Part shown: positions 6,957-13,676 of the stretch, in pieces
Layout of the letters: each line of letters opens with the position of its first letter
Position numbering within the stretch: position 1 is the stretch's first letter
Assembly: GCA_035545535.1 (NCBI GenBank)
Contig: DASZYF010000209.1
Location: forward strand, 1-14,850
Source of the DNA: DASZYF01 sp035545535
Lineage (GTDB): Bacteria > Actinomycetota > Actinomycetes > Mycobacteriales > CAJCIY01
Reading direction: 5' to 3'
DNA: 14,850 bases
Position numbers and translations under genes: made by a program
Notes under the pieces: generated by a model
Database searches by the model: none
Seen by the model: only the letters and a program-made list of their open reading frames with translations
What the model was told of the DNA's origin: nothing

Positions 6957-7250
6957 GTGTCATCCCAGTCCGTCGTCGGACGGATCCTCTCCGACCTGGT
7001 CACGCTGTACCTGCTGGTCCTGTTCGCCCGCGCGGTCATCGACTGGGTGATGGCTCTCTCGCACTGGCGGCCGACCGGCTTGGCGATCCCGCTGTTCGAG
7101 GTCATCTACACGGTCACCGATCCGCCGATCAAGCTGCTCCGCCGGCTCATACCGCCGTTGCGCATCGGGAGCACCGCACTGGACCTCGGGTTCCTCGTGC
7201 TCGTCCTCGCGCTCGTCATCATCCAGCAGACGGTGCTCACCCAGATCTGA
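6957..7250 (+). CDS. YggT family membrane protein
   Basis: A 97-aa integral membrane protein of the YggT family (single-domain form with two helices). Helix 1 spans about 9-33 and helix 2 about 72-95. Between them lies the conserved segment ending TDPPIKLLRRLIPP (54-67), followed by the family-typical LDLGFLVLVLAL. The function is not established; conserved placement next to sepF and divIVA suggests a link to division or envelope growth. The start is GTG at 6957, only 15 bases after sepF and without a clear SD sequence, so the exact start is moderately uncertain. The neighbours imply transcription with sepF and wag31. Confidence 0.93.
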   Translation: MSSQSVVGRILSDLVTLYLLVLFARAVIDWVMALSHWRPTGLAIPLFEVIYTVTDPPIKLLRRLIPPLRIGSTALDLGFLVLVLALVIIQQTVLTQI

Positions 7251-7313
7251 CCCGACAGCTCTGCCCGCACCCCGAGACCCGCCCCAGCCGACCGGCGAGA
7301 GAGACTGCACGAC

Positions 7314-7994
7314 GTGGCACTCACCCCACAGGACGTCCGCGACAAGAAGTTCACGACGACGCGGTTCAAGCCCGGCTACGACGAGGACGAGGTCGACGCC
7401 TTCCTCGACGAGGTCGAGGCCGAGCTCGCGCAGCTCCTCACCGAGAACACGGTGCTGCGTGATCGCGTGACCGTGCTCGAGTCGGCCCCGCCGCCCCCGA
7501 CCGCCGTCGAGCCCGCCGTCGCGGAGCCCGCGGCTCCCGCCGCGGCCGGGCCCGCCGGCGACGACGAGCTCCCGGCCGCCGCGCTCAGCGGGCCCTCGGC
7601 CGAGATGGAGGAGATGCTCCGGCGCACGCTGCTGCTCGCCCAGCGCACGGCCGACCAGGCCGTCGCCGAGGCGCAGGAGGAGGCCGCGCGGCTCAAGGCC
7701 GAGGCGCAGGCGCACGCCGACCGGCTCGTGGGCGAGGCCAAGACCGAGGCGGAGCGGCACGAGCGCGAGGCCACCGCCCGCCGCGAGGCCGCCGTCGCGG
7801 CCATCGAGGCCGACCGCCGCGCGATCGAGGCCCAGGTGGAGGCCCTGCGCGGCTTCGAGCGGGAGTACCGCACCCGGCTCAAGGCCTACCTGGAGCTGCA
7901 GCTGCGCGAGCTCGACAACGTCGGCCGGGCGACCGCCCCGACGGCGACTGGCCCGGTGCCGACGCCCGCCGCAACCCCGCCCGCGCAATCCTGA
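7314..7994 (+). CDS. wag31: DivIVA-family polar growth protein Wag31
   Basis: Wag31/DivIVA binds negatively curved membrane at the poles and organises polar peptidoglycan synthesis in actinobacteria. The protein is 226 aa. The N-terminal lipid-binding domain starts ALTPQDVRDKKF and contains GYDEDEVDAFLDEVE (21-35), the diagnostic segment, running into a first coiled coil to about 56. A Pro/Ala/Glu linker (58-96) is followed by a long, highly charged coiled coil (about 97-200) for oligomerisation, then a short Ala/Pro/Thr tail. The GTG at 7314 is the only start that keeps the N-terminal motif intact; a weak GAGAGA lies about 12 bases upstream. A hairpin at 8038-8058 follows. Confidence 0.96.
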   Translation: MALTPQDVRDKKFTTTRFKPGYDEDEVDAFLDEVEAELAQLLTENTVLRDRVTVLESAPPPPTAVEPAVAEPAAPAAAGPAGDDELPAAALSGPSAEMEEMLRRTLLLAQRTADQAVAEAQEEAARLKAEAQAHADRLVGEAKTEAERHEREATARREAAVAAIEADRRAIEAQVEALRGFEREYRTRLKAYLELQLRELDNVGRATAPTATGPVPTPAATPPAQS

Positions 7995-8037
7995 CCCGGC
8001 GGCTCGCGGCGCCCGTCATCGGAGGCTTGCCCGAGAT

Positions 8038-8058
8038 CGGTCGGTAGGCTGCCGACCG
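8038..8058 (+). terminator. Perfect 7-bp hairpin downstream of wag31
   Basis: CGGTCGG (8038-8044) pairs perfectly with CCGACCG (8052-8058) around TAGGCTG. It is centred about 50 bases after the wag31 stop and 90 bases before the next start, so it may end or thin out the division-gene transcript. There is no U-tract. The loop contains a TAGGCT that resembles a -10 box but has no -35 at proper spacing. Confidence 0.4.
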
Positions 8059-8147
8059 GCACGACCTGACCGACACCCCCGCACCAGCCCCGAACTGACC
8101 CAACCGGCGCACGACCTGCCCCGCCCGACTCCCTAGGTGAGACACCC

Positions 8148-8825
8148 TTGATCGTGATCAGCGGAGCCCTCGTGCTCCTCGCGCTCGTCCTCCTGCTCGT
8201 CGGCCTGGCCATGAAGGGCCTCACGGTCGTCTACATCTCGATCGGTGTGAGCGTCGCCGCCGGCCTGTTCCTGCTGGGCGGGGTCTTCACACGCCGCGAC
8301 GAGCTGGCCGACGCCCCCGCCGGGCTCGAGCCCGCAGGTGACGCCGTCGCCGTCGTGACGCCGCCGCGCGTCGACGCGCCGACCACGGCGATCCAGGTGC
8401 CCGCTCCGGTCCCGGCCGCCGTCGCCGACCCGTTCGGCAACGCGTCGGACGACGCTGCGGGTGACGACGGGTTCGCCGACGAGGACGACCTCGCCGAGGT
8501 GCCCGCCGTGCCCGCGCGCCGCGTCGCCGCGACCCGCGCAACCACCCGCACCGCACCGCGCACCACCACGCGCACCTCCACGCCCACCGCGGGGGCCCGC
8601 CCGACCGCGGCGAAGTCGCCCACGCGCACCACCAAGGCCGCGCCGGTCAAGAAGGCGGTCAAGGCCACGCCCGCGCCGACGGCCGCGCGGAAGGCCGTGA
8701 AGGCGGCGCCCGCGAAGGCGGTCGCCAAGAAGGCCGTGCCGGCCAAGAAGGCCGCTCCCGCGAAGGCGGTCGCCAAGAAGGCGGCGCCGGCGAAGAAGGC
8801 CGTCGCCAAGAAGGCGACGCGCTAG
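8148..8825 (+). CDS. Membrane-anchored protein with lysine/alanine-rich histone-H1-like tail
   Basis: I recognise no named family. The 225-aa product has two adjacent hydrophobic helices (about 3-23 and 26-47) joined by a very short turn, so both ends should face the same side. An acidic Pro/Ala/Asp stretch follows (about 50-125), then a Thr/Arg/Pro region and a strongly basic tail (about 150-225) built of AAPAKKA/AVAKKA repeats, including two 16-residue units at 187-202 and 203-218. Such tails bind DNA in bacterial H1-like proteins and mycobacterial HupB. TTG at 8148 is chosen because AGGTGAG (8135-8141) lies six bases upstream; GTG at 8154 is an alternative. Mycobacteria carry an uncharacterised membrane protein at the same place after wag31, which may be the counterpart. 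DNA or cell wall tethering is inference. Confidence 0.8.
   Translation: MIVISGALVLLALVLLLVGLAMKGLTVVYISIGVSVAAGLFLLGGVFTRRDELADAPAGLEPAGDAVAVVTPPRVDAPTTAIQVPAPVPAAVADPFGNASDDAAGDDGFADEDDLAEVPAVPARRVAATRATTRTAPRTTTRTSTPTAGARPTAAKSPTRTTKAAPVKKAVKATPAPTAARKAVKAAPAKAVAKKAVPAKKAAPAKAVAKKAAPAKKAVAKKATR
8706..8801 (+). repeat. Two tandem 48-bp units encoding the KA-rich tail
   Basis: Units at 8706-8753 and 8754-8801 encode APAKAVAKKAVPAKKA and APAKAVAKKAAPAKKA. They share a 26-base identical block (8709-8734 and 8757-8782), so this is a fairly recent duplication at DNA level and not only protein-level low complexity. Confidence 0.85.
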
Positions 8826-8848
8826 TCCCGTAGCGCGCCGGCCCGCCG

Positions 8849-9538
8849 GTGACCGCGCTCGGGTTCGCGCACCGGGGCTCGCCGCGTGCGGGGGTGCGCG
8901 AGAACACGCTCGCGGCGTTCCGCACCGCCGTCGCCGACGGCGCCACCGCGATCGAGAGCGACGTCTGGCTCACCCGGGACGGCGTGCCGGTGCTGCACCA
9001 CGACGGCGCGCTCGGCGGCTGGCTGCGCACGCTGCTGCACACCCGCACGCCGCTCGCGACGCTCACGCGCTCGGACCTGCCGGGCTGGCTGCCGTCGCTC
9101 GCCGACTACTACGCGGAGATCGGCGCCGCGCTCCCGCTGAGCCTCGACGTGAAGGGCCCCGGCGCGGCGGCGGCCTCGATCGACGTCGCGCGGGCCGCGG
9201 GCGGCGTGCAACGGCTGTGGCTGTGCGGTGACGTGTCCGAGCTGCCGCACTGGCGGCAGCTCGACGCCGACGTGCGGCTCGTCGACTCCACCCGGCGCAA
9301 GAACCTCGGGGAGACGGTCGCCGCCCGCGTCGCGCGCATCGCCGCGGTGGGCGCGCAGGCGCTCAACATGAAGGTGCAGGACTGGACCCGGCCCGACGTC
9401 GACGCGGCGCACGCGGCGGGCGTGCTCGCGTTCGGCTGGGACGCGCACACGACGCACGCCGTCGGGCGCGCGAAGGCGCTCGGCCTCGACGGCGTGTACG
9501 GCGACTCCGTGCGTGCGCTCGCGCTGCTGCAGGGCTGA
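8849..9538 (+). CDS. Glycerophosphodiester phosphodiesterase-family protein
   Basis: GDPD enzymes hydrolyse glycerophosphodiesters to glycerol-3-phosphate and an alcohol. The 229-aa product has the fold's signatures: HRG at 8-10, ENT at 18-20, the metal pair E36/D38 in IESDVWLTRDG, and HHD at 50-52 with the catalytic second histidine. The usual ExK strand appears as DVK (100-102), a conservative change, and the barrel ends LGLDGVYGDS. There is no signal peptide, so it is probably cytoplasmic. It is short for the family, and only the N-terminal motifs are textbook, so the substrate is open. The GTG at 8849 has no SD sequence. The gap from the previous gene is 23 bases, which suggests co-transcription. 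It meets the next gene tail to tail. Confidence 0.88.
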   Translation: MTALGFAHRGSPRAGVRENTLAAFRTAVADGATAIESDVWLTRDGVPVLHHDGALGGWLRTLLHTRTPLATLTRSDLPGWLPSLADYYAEIGAALPLSLDVKGPGAAAASIDVARAAGGVQRLWLCGDVSELPHWRQLDADVRLVDSTRRKNLGETVAARVARIAAVGAQALNMKVQDWTRPDVDAAHAAGVLAFGWDAHTTHAVGRAKALGLDGVYGDSVRALALLQG

Positions 9539-9548
9539 CCCAGAGCGA

Positions 9549-9564
9549 GCTGACGCAGGTCAGC
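9549..9564. terminator. Hairpin at the convergent gene junction
   Basis: GCTGAC (9549-9554) pairs perfectly with GTCAGC (9559-9564) around GCAG. It sits between two convergent genes and includes the stop codon of the minus-strand gene (9562-9560). It could serve both strands, but it is short and lacks U-tracts. Confidence 0.3.
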
Positions 9565-10156
9565 GCTTGCGGAACGGGTCCCGCGGCGGCGGCATCGGCA
9601 TGGTGAGCCGGGTGCCCTCGATCGTCAGCCCGGTGAGCGAGAGCACGCAGGTGAGGATCGTCTCGGGGTTGTGGTTCGCCGCGATGCCCTGGGCGGTCAC
9701 CATCGCGCGGTAGATCGTCGCGTAGTAGCGCACCGGGGTGTCGTAGATCCAGTCGATCGATCCGAGGTGCACGGCGTCGCCGTGGGATCCCTGCGGGCCG
9801 TTGAACGGGCCGCTCCACACCTGGATGCCGGCCGGACCGGCGGAGAAGATGCCGCCGTTGCCGACGTCGTGACGACGCGCCTCGGCGAGCAGCTCCCGCG
9901 CCTCGCGCTCGCGCAGCACCAGGGCCGGGCGCACGTTGGAGGCGAGTGCGGGGACGGCGACCGCGTGCGGGTTCAGGTTGACGTCCGCACCGGGGTCGGC
10001 GTCGGCCAGGCCGGCCGCCCGTTGCGGCACGGCGGTGGGGTGCGGCGACATGAACGGTGAGCTCAACGCACGAACCTCTGTCCCTGACGGTGCCGGCAGT
10101 CCAGTGAGGGTGTCGGCGTCCGGCGCCGCCACCTTGACCCCAGTGCGTGCCCCCAT
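9560..10156 (-). CDS. Hypothetical protein downstream of ileS
   Basis: I do not recognise this 198-aa protein. Residues 1-80 are Ala/Pro-rich and low in complexity. Residues about 82-190 look like a folded domain, with a charged helix (LVLREREARELLAEARRHD), a glycine-rich stretch GNGGIFSAGPAGIQVW, aromatic-rich IDWIYDTPVRYYATIYRAMV, and a late hydrophobic ILTCVLSLTGLTIEG. No signal peptide or membrane helix is evident. It lies 39 bases after ileS on the same strand and is probably read with it; the linking gap has a GGGCTG/CAGCCC imperfect stem. The start is doubtful: ATG 10156 and ATG 10051 (residue 36) are both possible, neither with a good SD sequence. The C-terminal half keeps typical actinobacterial codon use, which supports a real gene. 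Confidence 0.7.
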   Translation of the reverse strand: MGARTGVKVAAPDADTLTGLPAPSGTEVRALSSPFMSPHPTAVPQRAAGLADADPGADVNLNPHAVAVPALASNVRPALVLREREARELLAEARRHDVGNGGIFSAGPAGIQVWSGPFNGPQGSHGDAVHLGSIDWIYDTPVRYYATIYRAMVTAQGIAANHNPETILTCVLSLTGLTIEGTRLTMPMPPPRDPFRKR

Positions 10157-10195
10157 GTGGGTGAGCGGCGGGCTGGTCCGTCCGGAGCAGCCCCC

Positions 10196-13100
10196 TCAGG
10201 GGCGGACGACCTCGAGCCAGATCCACAGCCCCAGCGCCTCGTCGCGGATCTCCTCGCCCCCGCGCCCGGGGGGCCCGGGGCTCACCGCGACCGCCAGGAC
10301 CTCCTTGGCGATGCGCTCCTTGTGCTCCTCGATCGCCTCGGCGAGCTCGTCCTTGGCCCGCCACCAGAGCCGCACGCGGTCGCTGATGGCGAGCCCGCGC
10401 GCCTTGCGCATGTCGTTGATCGAGCGGACCGCCTCGCGGGCCAGGCCCGCGCGCACCAGCGGCGGGCTGAGCGTGAGGTCCAGCGCGACCGACAGGCCGT
10501 CGCCTGACGCGACCGCCCAGCCCTCGCGCGGGCTCTCGGTGACGAGCAGCTCCTCGCCGGACAGGACGTGCTCCGCCCCGTCGAGGGTGATCGTGACGCT
10601 GCCCTTGGCCCGGTCGTACGCGGCGGCGGTGACCTGCTCGGCGACCTCCTTCGTGCGGTTGCCGAACCGCTTGCCGAGTGCGCGGAAGCCGGGCTTCACC
10701 ACGACGTCGACCAGCTCGTCCTGACCCGACAGCGGTGCGATCGCGTCGACGTTCAGCTCCTCCGCGAGCTCCTGCATCAGCTCGTCGGGCAGGGGCGGCA
10801 TCGACGCGGGCAGCGAGACGAGCGCGCGGCCGAGGGGCTGCCGCGTCTTGACGCCACTCGTCGCGCGGGCGGCGCGGCCGAGCTCCACCAGCTTGCGCAG
10901 CGTGGACATCTGCGCGCGCAGCGCATCGTCCTCCCATCCCGTGACCTCGGGCCAGGACGACAGGTGCACCGAGTCCGCGTCGTTCGCGCGGCGAACGTGC
11001 TGCCACACCTCGTCGGCGATGAACGGGACGAACGGCGCCATCACCTGCGTCAGCAGCCGCACGGCGTGGTGCAGGGTGGCGAGCGCGAGGTCGTCGCCGT
11101 CCCAGAAGCGGCGGCGCGAACGGCGCACGTACCAGTTCGACAGGTCGTCGACGAGCTGCGTGATGCGACGTCCCGCGCGGGTGGAGTCGTACGCATCGAG
11201 CGCCGCCGTCACCTCGGTGACGGTGTCCTGCACCTCTGCGAGCAGCCAGCGGTCGAGCGTCGACAGCGCCCCGCCGCTCGCCAGGCCCTTCGGCAGGTCG
11301 CTCGGCGGCGACCACTTCGCGGCGTCCGCGTAGAGGCAGAGGAAGCTCGCGCTGTTCCAGTAGGTGAGCAGCAGCGTGCGCACGACCTCGTCGAGCACCT
11401 CGTGCCCGACGCGGCGCGTCGACCACGGGTTGCCGGCGCACAGCATCAGCCATCGCAGCGCGTCGGCGCCGTGCCGGTCGAGCACCTCGAACGGGTCGAG
11501 CACGTTGCCGAGGTGCTTGCTCATCTTGCGGCCGTTCTCGTCCACGATGTGACCGAGGCAGAGCACCGACTCGTAGGACGACTTGTCGAACACGAGCGTG
11601 CCGACCGCCATGAGCGTGTAGAACCAGCCGCGGGTCTGGTCGATCGCCTCGGCGATGAACTGTGCGGGGTAGCCGCCGTGCTCGACCTTCTCGACGCTGC
11701 CCGGCAGGTGCGGGTAGCCGTCCTGCGCGAACGGCATCGAGCCGGAGTCGTACCAGGCATCGATCACCTCGGGGACGCGGTGCTGCTCCGCGCCGCACTC
11801 GGAGCACGGGATCGTCACCGCGTCGACGTAGGGGCGGTGCGGGTCGAGCGTCGTGCAGTCGACACCGGACTTCGCCGTCAGCTCGGCGAGCGAGCCCACC
11901 ACCGTCACCGGGTGGTTCGCGTCGCGCGTGCAGCGCCACACCGGCAGCGGCGTGCCCCAGTAGCGGTTGCGCGACAGCGCCCAGTCGATGTTGTTGCGCA
12001 GCCAGTCGCCATAGCGGCCGTTCTTGATGGTGTCGGGGTACCAGTTGGTCTTTTCGTTCTCCCGCAGTAGCGCGTCTTTGATCGCGGTGGTGCGGATGTA
12101 CCAGCTCGGCAGCGCGTAGTAAAGGAGCGCGGTGTCGCAACGCCAGCAGTGCGGGTAGCTGTGCTCGTAATCGAGCTTCCGGTACAGCAGCCCGCGCGCG
12201 CGCAGATCGTCGACCAGCGCCTTGTCGGCGGTCTTGAAGAAGACCCCGCCCACCAAAGGCAATTCCGCGAGAAAAGTGCCGTCGGGTCGCACCGGATTGA
12301 CTACCGGTAGCCCATACGCGCGGCTGACCGCGAGGTCGTCGGCGCCGAACGCAGGCGCCTGATGCACGAGCCCGGTGCCGTCCTCGGTGGTGACGTAGTC
12401 GGCCAGGACGACGTAGTGCGCGTTCTCGCCGTCGAAGTCGACGAGCTCGAACGGGCGCTGATAGGTCCAATGCTCCATGTCGCGGCCGGGGAATCGGTCG
12501 ACGATCTCGTGCTCTCGCGAGCCGACCACCGACGCCACCAGCGGTTCGGCGACGACCAATGTCTCGGCCGGCGTCCCGTCGTCCGCGGCTTGCAGGCGCA
12601 CCGCGACGTAGGCGACGTCGGGATGCACGGCGACGGCGGTGTTGCTGACCAGCGTCCACGGTGTCGTCGTCCAGACCAGCAAGGACGCGTCACCGGCGAG
12701 AGGGCCGCTCGTCAATGGGAAACGGACGTACACGCTGGGGTCGGTGACGTTGAGGTAGCCGAGCGAGACCTCGTGGTCGGACAACGCCGTTCCGCAGCGC
12801 GGGCAGTACGGGGCGACCCGATAGTCCTGCACCAGCAGGCCCTTGTCGAAGATTTGCTTCAGCGACCACCACACGCTCTCGACGTAGGGGGTGTCCATCG
12901 TGCGGTAGGCCTGCGAGAGGTCGACCCAGTACCCCATGCGCTCGGTGAGCTTTTCGAACGCGTCGACGTGCCGCTCGACGGACTTACGGCACTTCGCGTT
13001 GAACTCGGCGATGCCGTACGCCTCGATGTCTTGCTTGCCGTTGAACCCGAGTTCTTTTTCCACCTGGAGTTCGACGGGCAGGCCATGGCAGTCCCAGCCG

Positions 13101-13348
13101 GCTTTGCGCGGGACGTGGTGGCCCTTCATCGTCTTGAACCGCGGGAACAAGTCTTTGAAGACGCGCGCCTCGACGTGGTGCGTGCCGGGCATCCCGTTGG
13201 CGGTCGGCGGGCCCTCGTAGAACGTCCACTGCGGGCGGCCTTGGGACTGCTCGAGCGACCGGTCGAAGACCTTGGAGTCGTGCCAGCGGCGCAGCACCTC
13301 GTGCTCGAGCGCGGGCAGGTCGACCTGCGTTGGCAGCGGGGTGAACAT
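10196..13348 (-). CDS. ileS: Isoleucyl-tRNA synthetase, type 2 (IleRS2-like) with GxHH active-site motif
   Basis: IleRS charges tRNA-Ile with isoleucine in the cytoplasm. At 1050 aa, with no C-terminal zinc finger of the type 1 kind, this is the eukaryote-like type 2 form usual in actinobacteria. The Rossmann core shows YEGPPTANGMPGTHHVEARVF, where the class I HIGH signature reads GTHH (55-58), then WDCHGLPVE (85-93). The CP1 editing domain contains TTTPWTLVSN and GTGLVHQAPAFGADD. Zinc-like CxxC pairs occur in YCPRCG, HCWRC and PCSECG. The second signature is KMSKH (608-612), then an anticodon-binding region with SNWYVRRSRRRFWDGDD. ATG 13348 has GGAGGT five bases upstream, inside a T-box leader. 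Codons in the 5' part of the gene (about 11990-13350) use A/T third bases more than the 3' part. Confidence 0.98.
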   Translation of the reverse strand: MFTPLPTQVDLPALEHEVLRRWHDSKVFDRSLEQSQGRPQWTFYEGPPTANGMPGTHHVEARVFKDLFPRFKTMKGHHVPRKAGWDCHGLPVELQVEKELGFNGKQDIEAYGIAEFNAKCRKSVERHVDAFEKLTERMGYWVDLSQAYRTMDTPYVESVWWSLKQIFDKGLLVQDYRVAPYCPRCGTALSDHEVSLGYLNVTDPSVYVRFPLTSGPLAGDASLLVWTTTPWTLVSNTAVAVHPDVAYVAVRLQAADDGTPAETLVVAEPLVASVVGSREHEIVDRFPGRDMEHWTYQRPFELVDFDGENAHYVVLADYVTTEDGTGLVHQAPAFGADDLAVSRAYGLPVVNPVRPDGTFLAELPLVGGVFFKTADKALVDDLRARGLLYRKLDYEHSYPHCWRCDTALLYYALPSWYIRTTAIKDALLRENEKTNWYPDTIKNGRYGDWLRNNIDWALSRNRYWGTPLPVWRCTRDANHPVTVVGSLAELTAKSGVDCTTLDPHRPYVDAVTIPCSECGAEQHRVPEVIDAWYDSGSMPFAQDGYPHLPGSVEKVEHGGYPAQFIAEAIDQTRGWFYTLMAVGTLVFDKSSYESVLCLGHIVDENGRKMSKHLGNVLDPFEVLDRHGADALRWLMLCAGNPWSTRRVGHEVLDEVVRTLLLTYWNSASFLCLYADAAKWSPPSDLPKGLASGGALSTLDRWLLAEVQDTVTEVTAALDAYDSTRAGRRITQLVDDLSNWYVRRSRRRFWDGDDLALATLHHAVRLLTQVMAPFVPFIADEVWQHVRRANDADSVHLSSWPEVTGWEDDALRAQMSTLRKLVELGRAARATSGVKTRQPLGRALVSLPASMPPLPDELMQELAEELNVDAIAPLSGQDELVDVVVKPGFRALGKRFGNRTKEVAEQVTAAAYDRAKGSVTITLDGAEHVLSGEELLVTESPREGWAVASGDGLSVALDLTLSPPLVRAGLAREAVRSINDMRKARGLAISDRVRLWWRAKDELAEAIEEHKERIAKEVLAVAVSPGPPGRGGEEIRDEALGLWIWLEVVRP

Positions 13349-13530
13349 CGGTACCTCCGTCGTCGGCTCGGCGAGCTTGGCCCGGTTTTGGACGGCTCGA
13401 CCGCTTGCGTGCGGCGGAGGGACGAGGCCGGTCGGCCCCGCGGTACCACCCTCCTTGGACCGGGCGAGCCCGATCCCACTCTTGCCTTGCGGCGCCGGAT
13501 CTACTAGGCGCGGCGATCGCGCGCGGTTCT
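13349..13530 (-). promoter_or_regulatory. Translational T-box riboswitch of ileS (ultrashort stem I type)
   Basis: Read on the minus strand. Stem I is GCGCC (13511-13507) with GGCGC (13496-13492) closing the loop TAGTAGATCC, which carries the Ile specifier ATC (13500-13498). An 8-bp hairpin GGATCGGG/CCCGGTCC with one G-U pair follows. The T-box is GGAGGGTGGTACCG (13454-13441), and its TGGT (13448-13445) matches a tRNA 3' end ACCA. GGAGGG (13454-13449) can pair with CCCTCC (13421-13416) as antisequestrator helix. The same strand, as CCTCCG (13420-13415), can instead mask the ileS SD CGGAGG (13359-13354). With no U-tract, control should be at translation: uncharged tRNA-Ile opens the SD. Together with the hairpin and repeat upstream this accounts for the 325-base gap 13349-13673; I see no gene in it. 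Confidence 0.9.
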
Positions 13531-13568
13531 CCCGGCGGCTCAGGGGTGATTTTCGCCGCGCGCACCGC

Positions 13569-13591
13569 CCTGGGCTTCCACCGTCCCCAGG
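13569..13591 (-). terminator. Hairpin between HAD gene and T-box leader
   Basis: CCTGGG and CCCAGG (13569-13574 and 13586-13591) form a perfect 6-bp stem around 11 bases. It lies after the HAD gene and before stem I of the T-box. It could end the HAD transcript or be the 5' part of the ileS leader; no U-tract and no clear ileS promoter were found to decide. Confidence 0.3.
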
Positions 13592-13648
13592 TCGCTCTCG
13601 CTTGCGTGCGCGGTTACTCGTCCCGTCATTGCCGTTCGCGGCCGGCCA

Positions 13649-13676
13649 GTCGCGAGAGGTCAGCCGCGAGAGGTCA
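13649..13676 (-). repeat. Two tandem 14-bp units at the end of the HAD gene
   Basis: On the minus strand TGACCTCTCGCGGC (13676-13663) is followed directly by TGACCTCTCGCGAC (13662-13649), 13 of 14 bases identical. The first unit begins with the TGA stop codon of the HAD gene. Confidence 0.85.

Noticed and set aside
8027..8050. Promoter TTGCCC ... TAGGCT after wag31
   Set aside because: The spacer is only 12 bases, and the TAGGCT lies in the loop of a perfect hairpin, which is the better explanation.
9363..12659. 1098-codon minus-strand open frame
   Set aside because: It is an out-of-frame shadow of ileS with Arg/Ala-rich composition; the ileS frame carries all the motifs.
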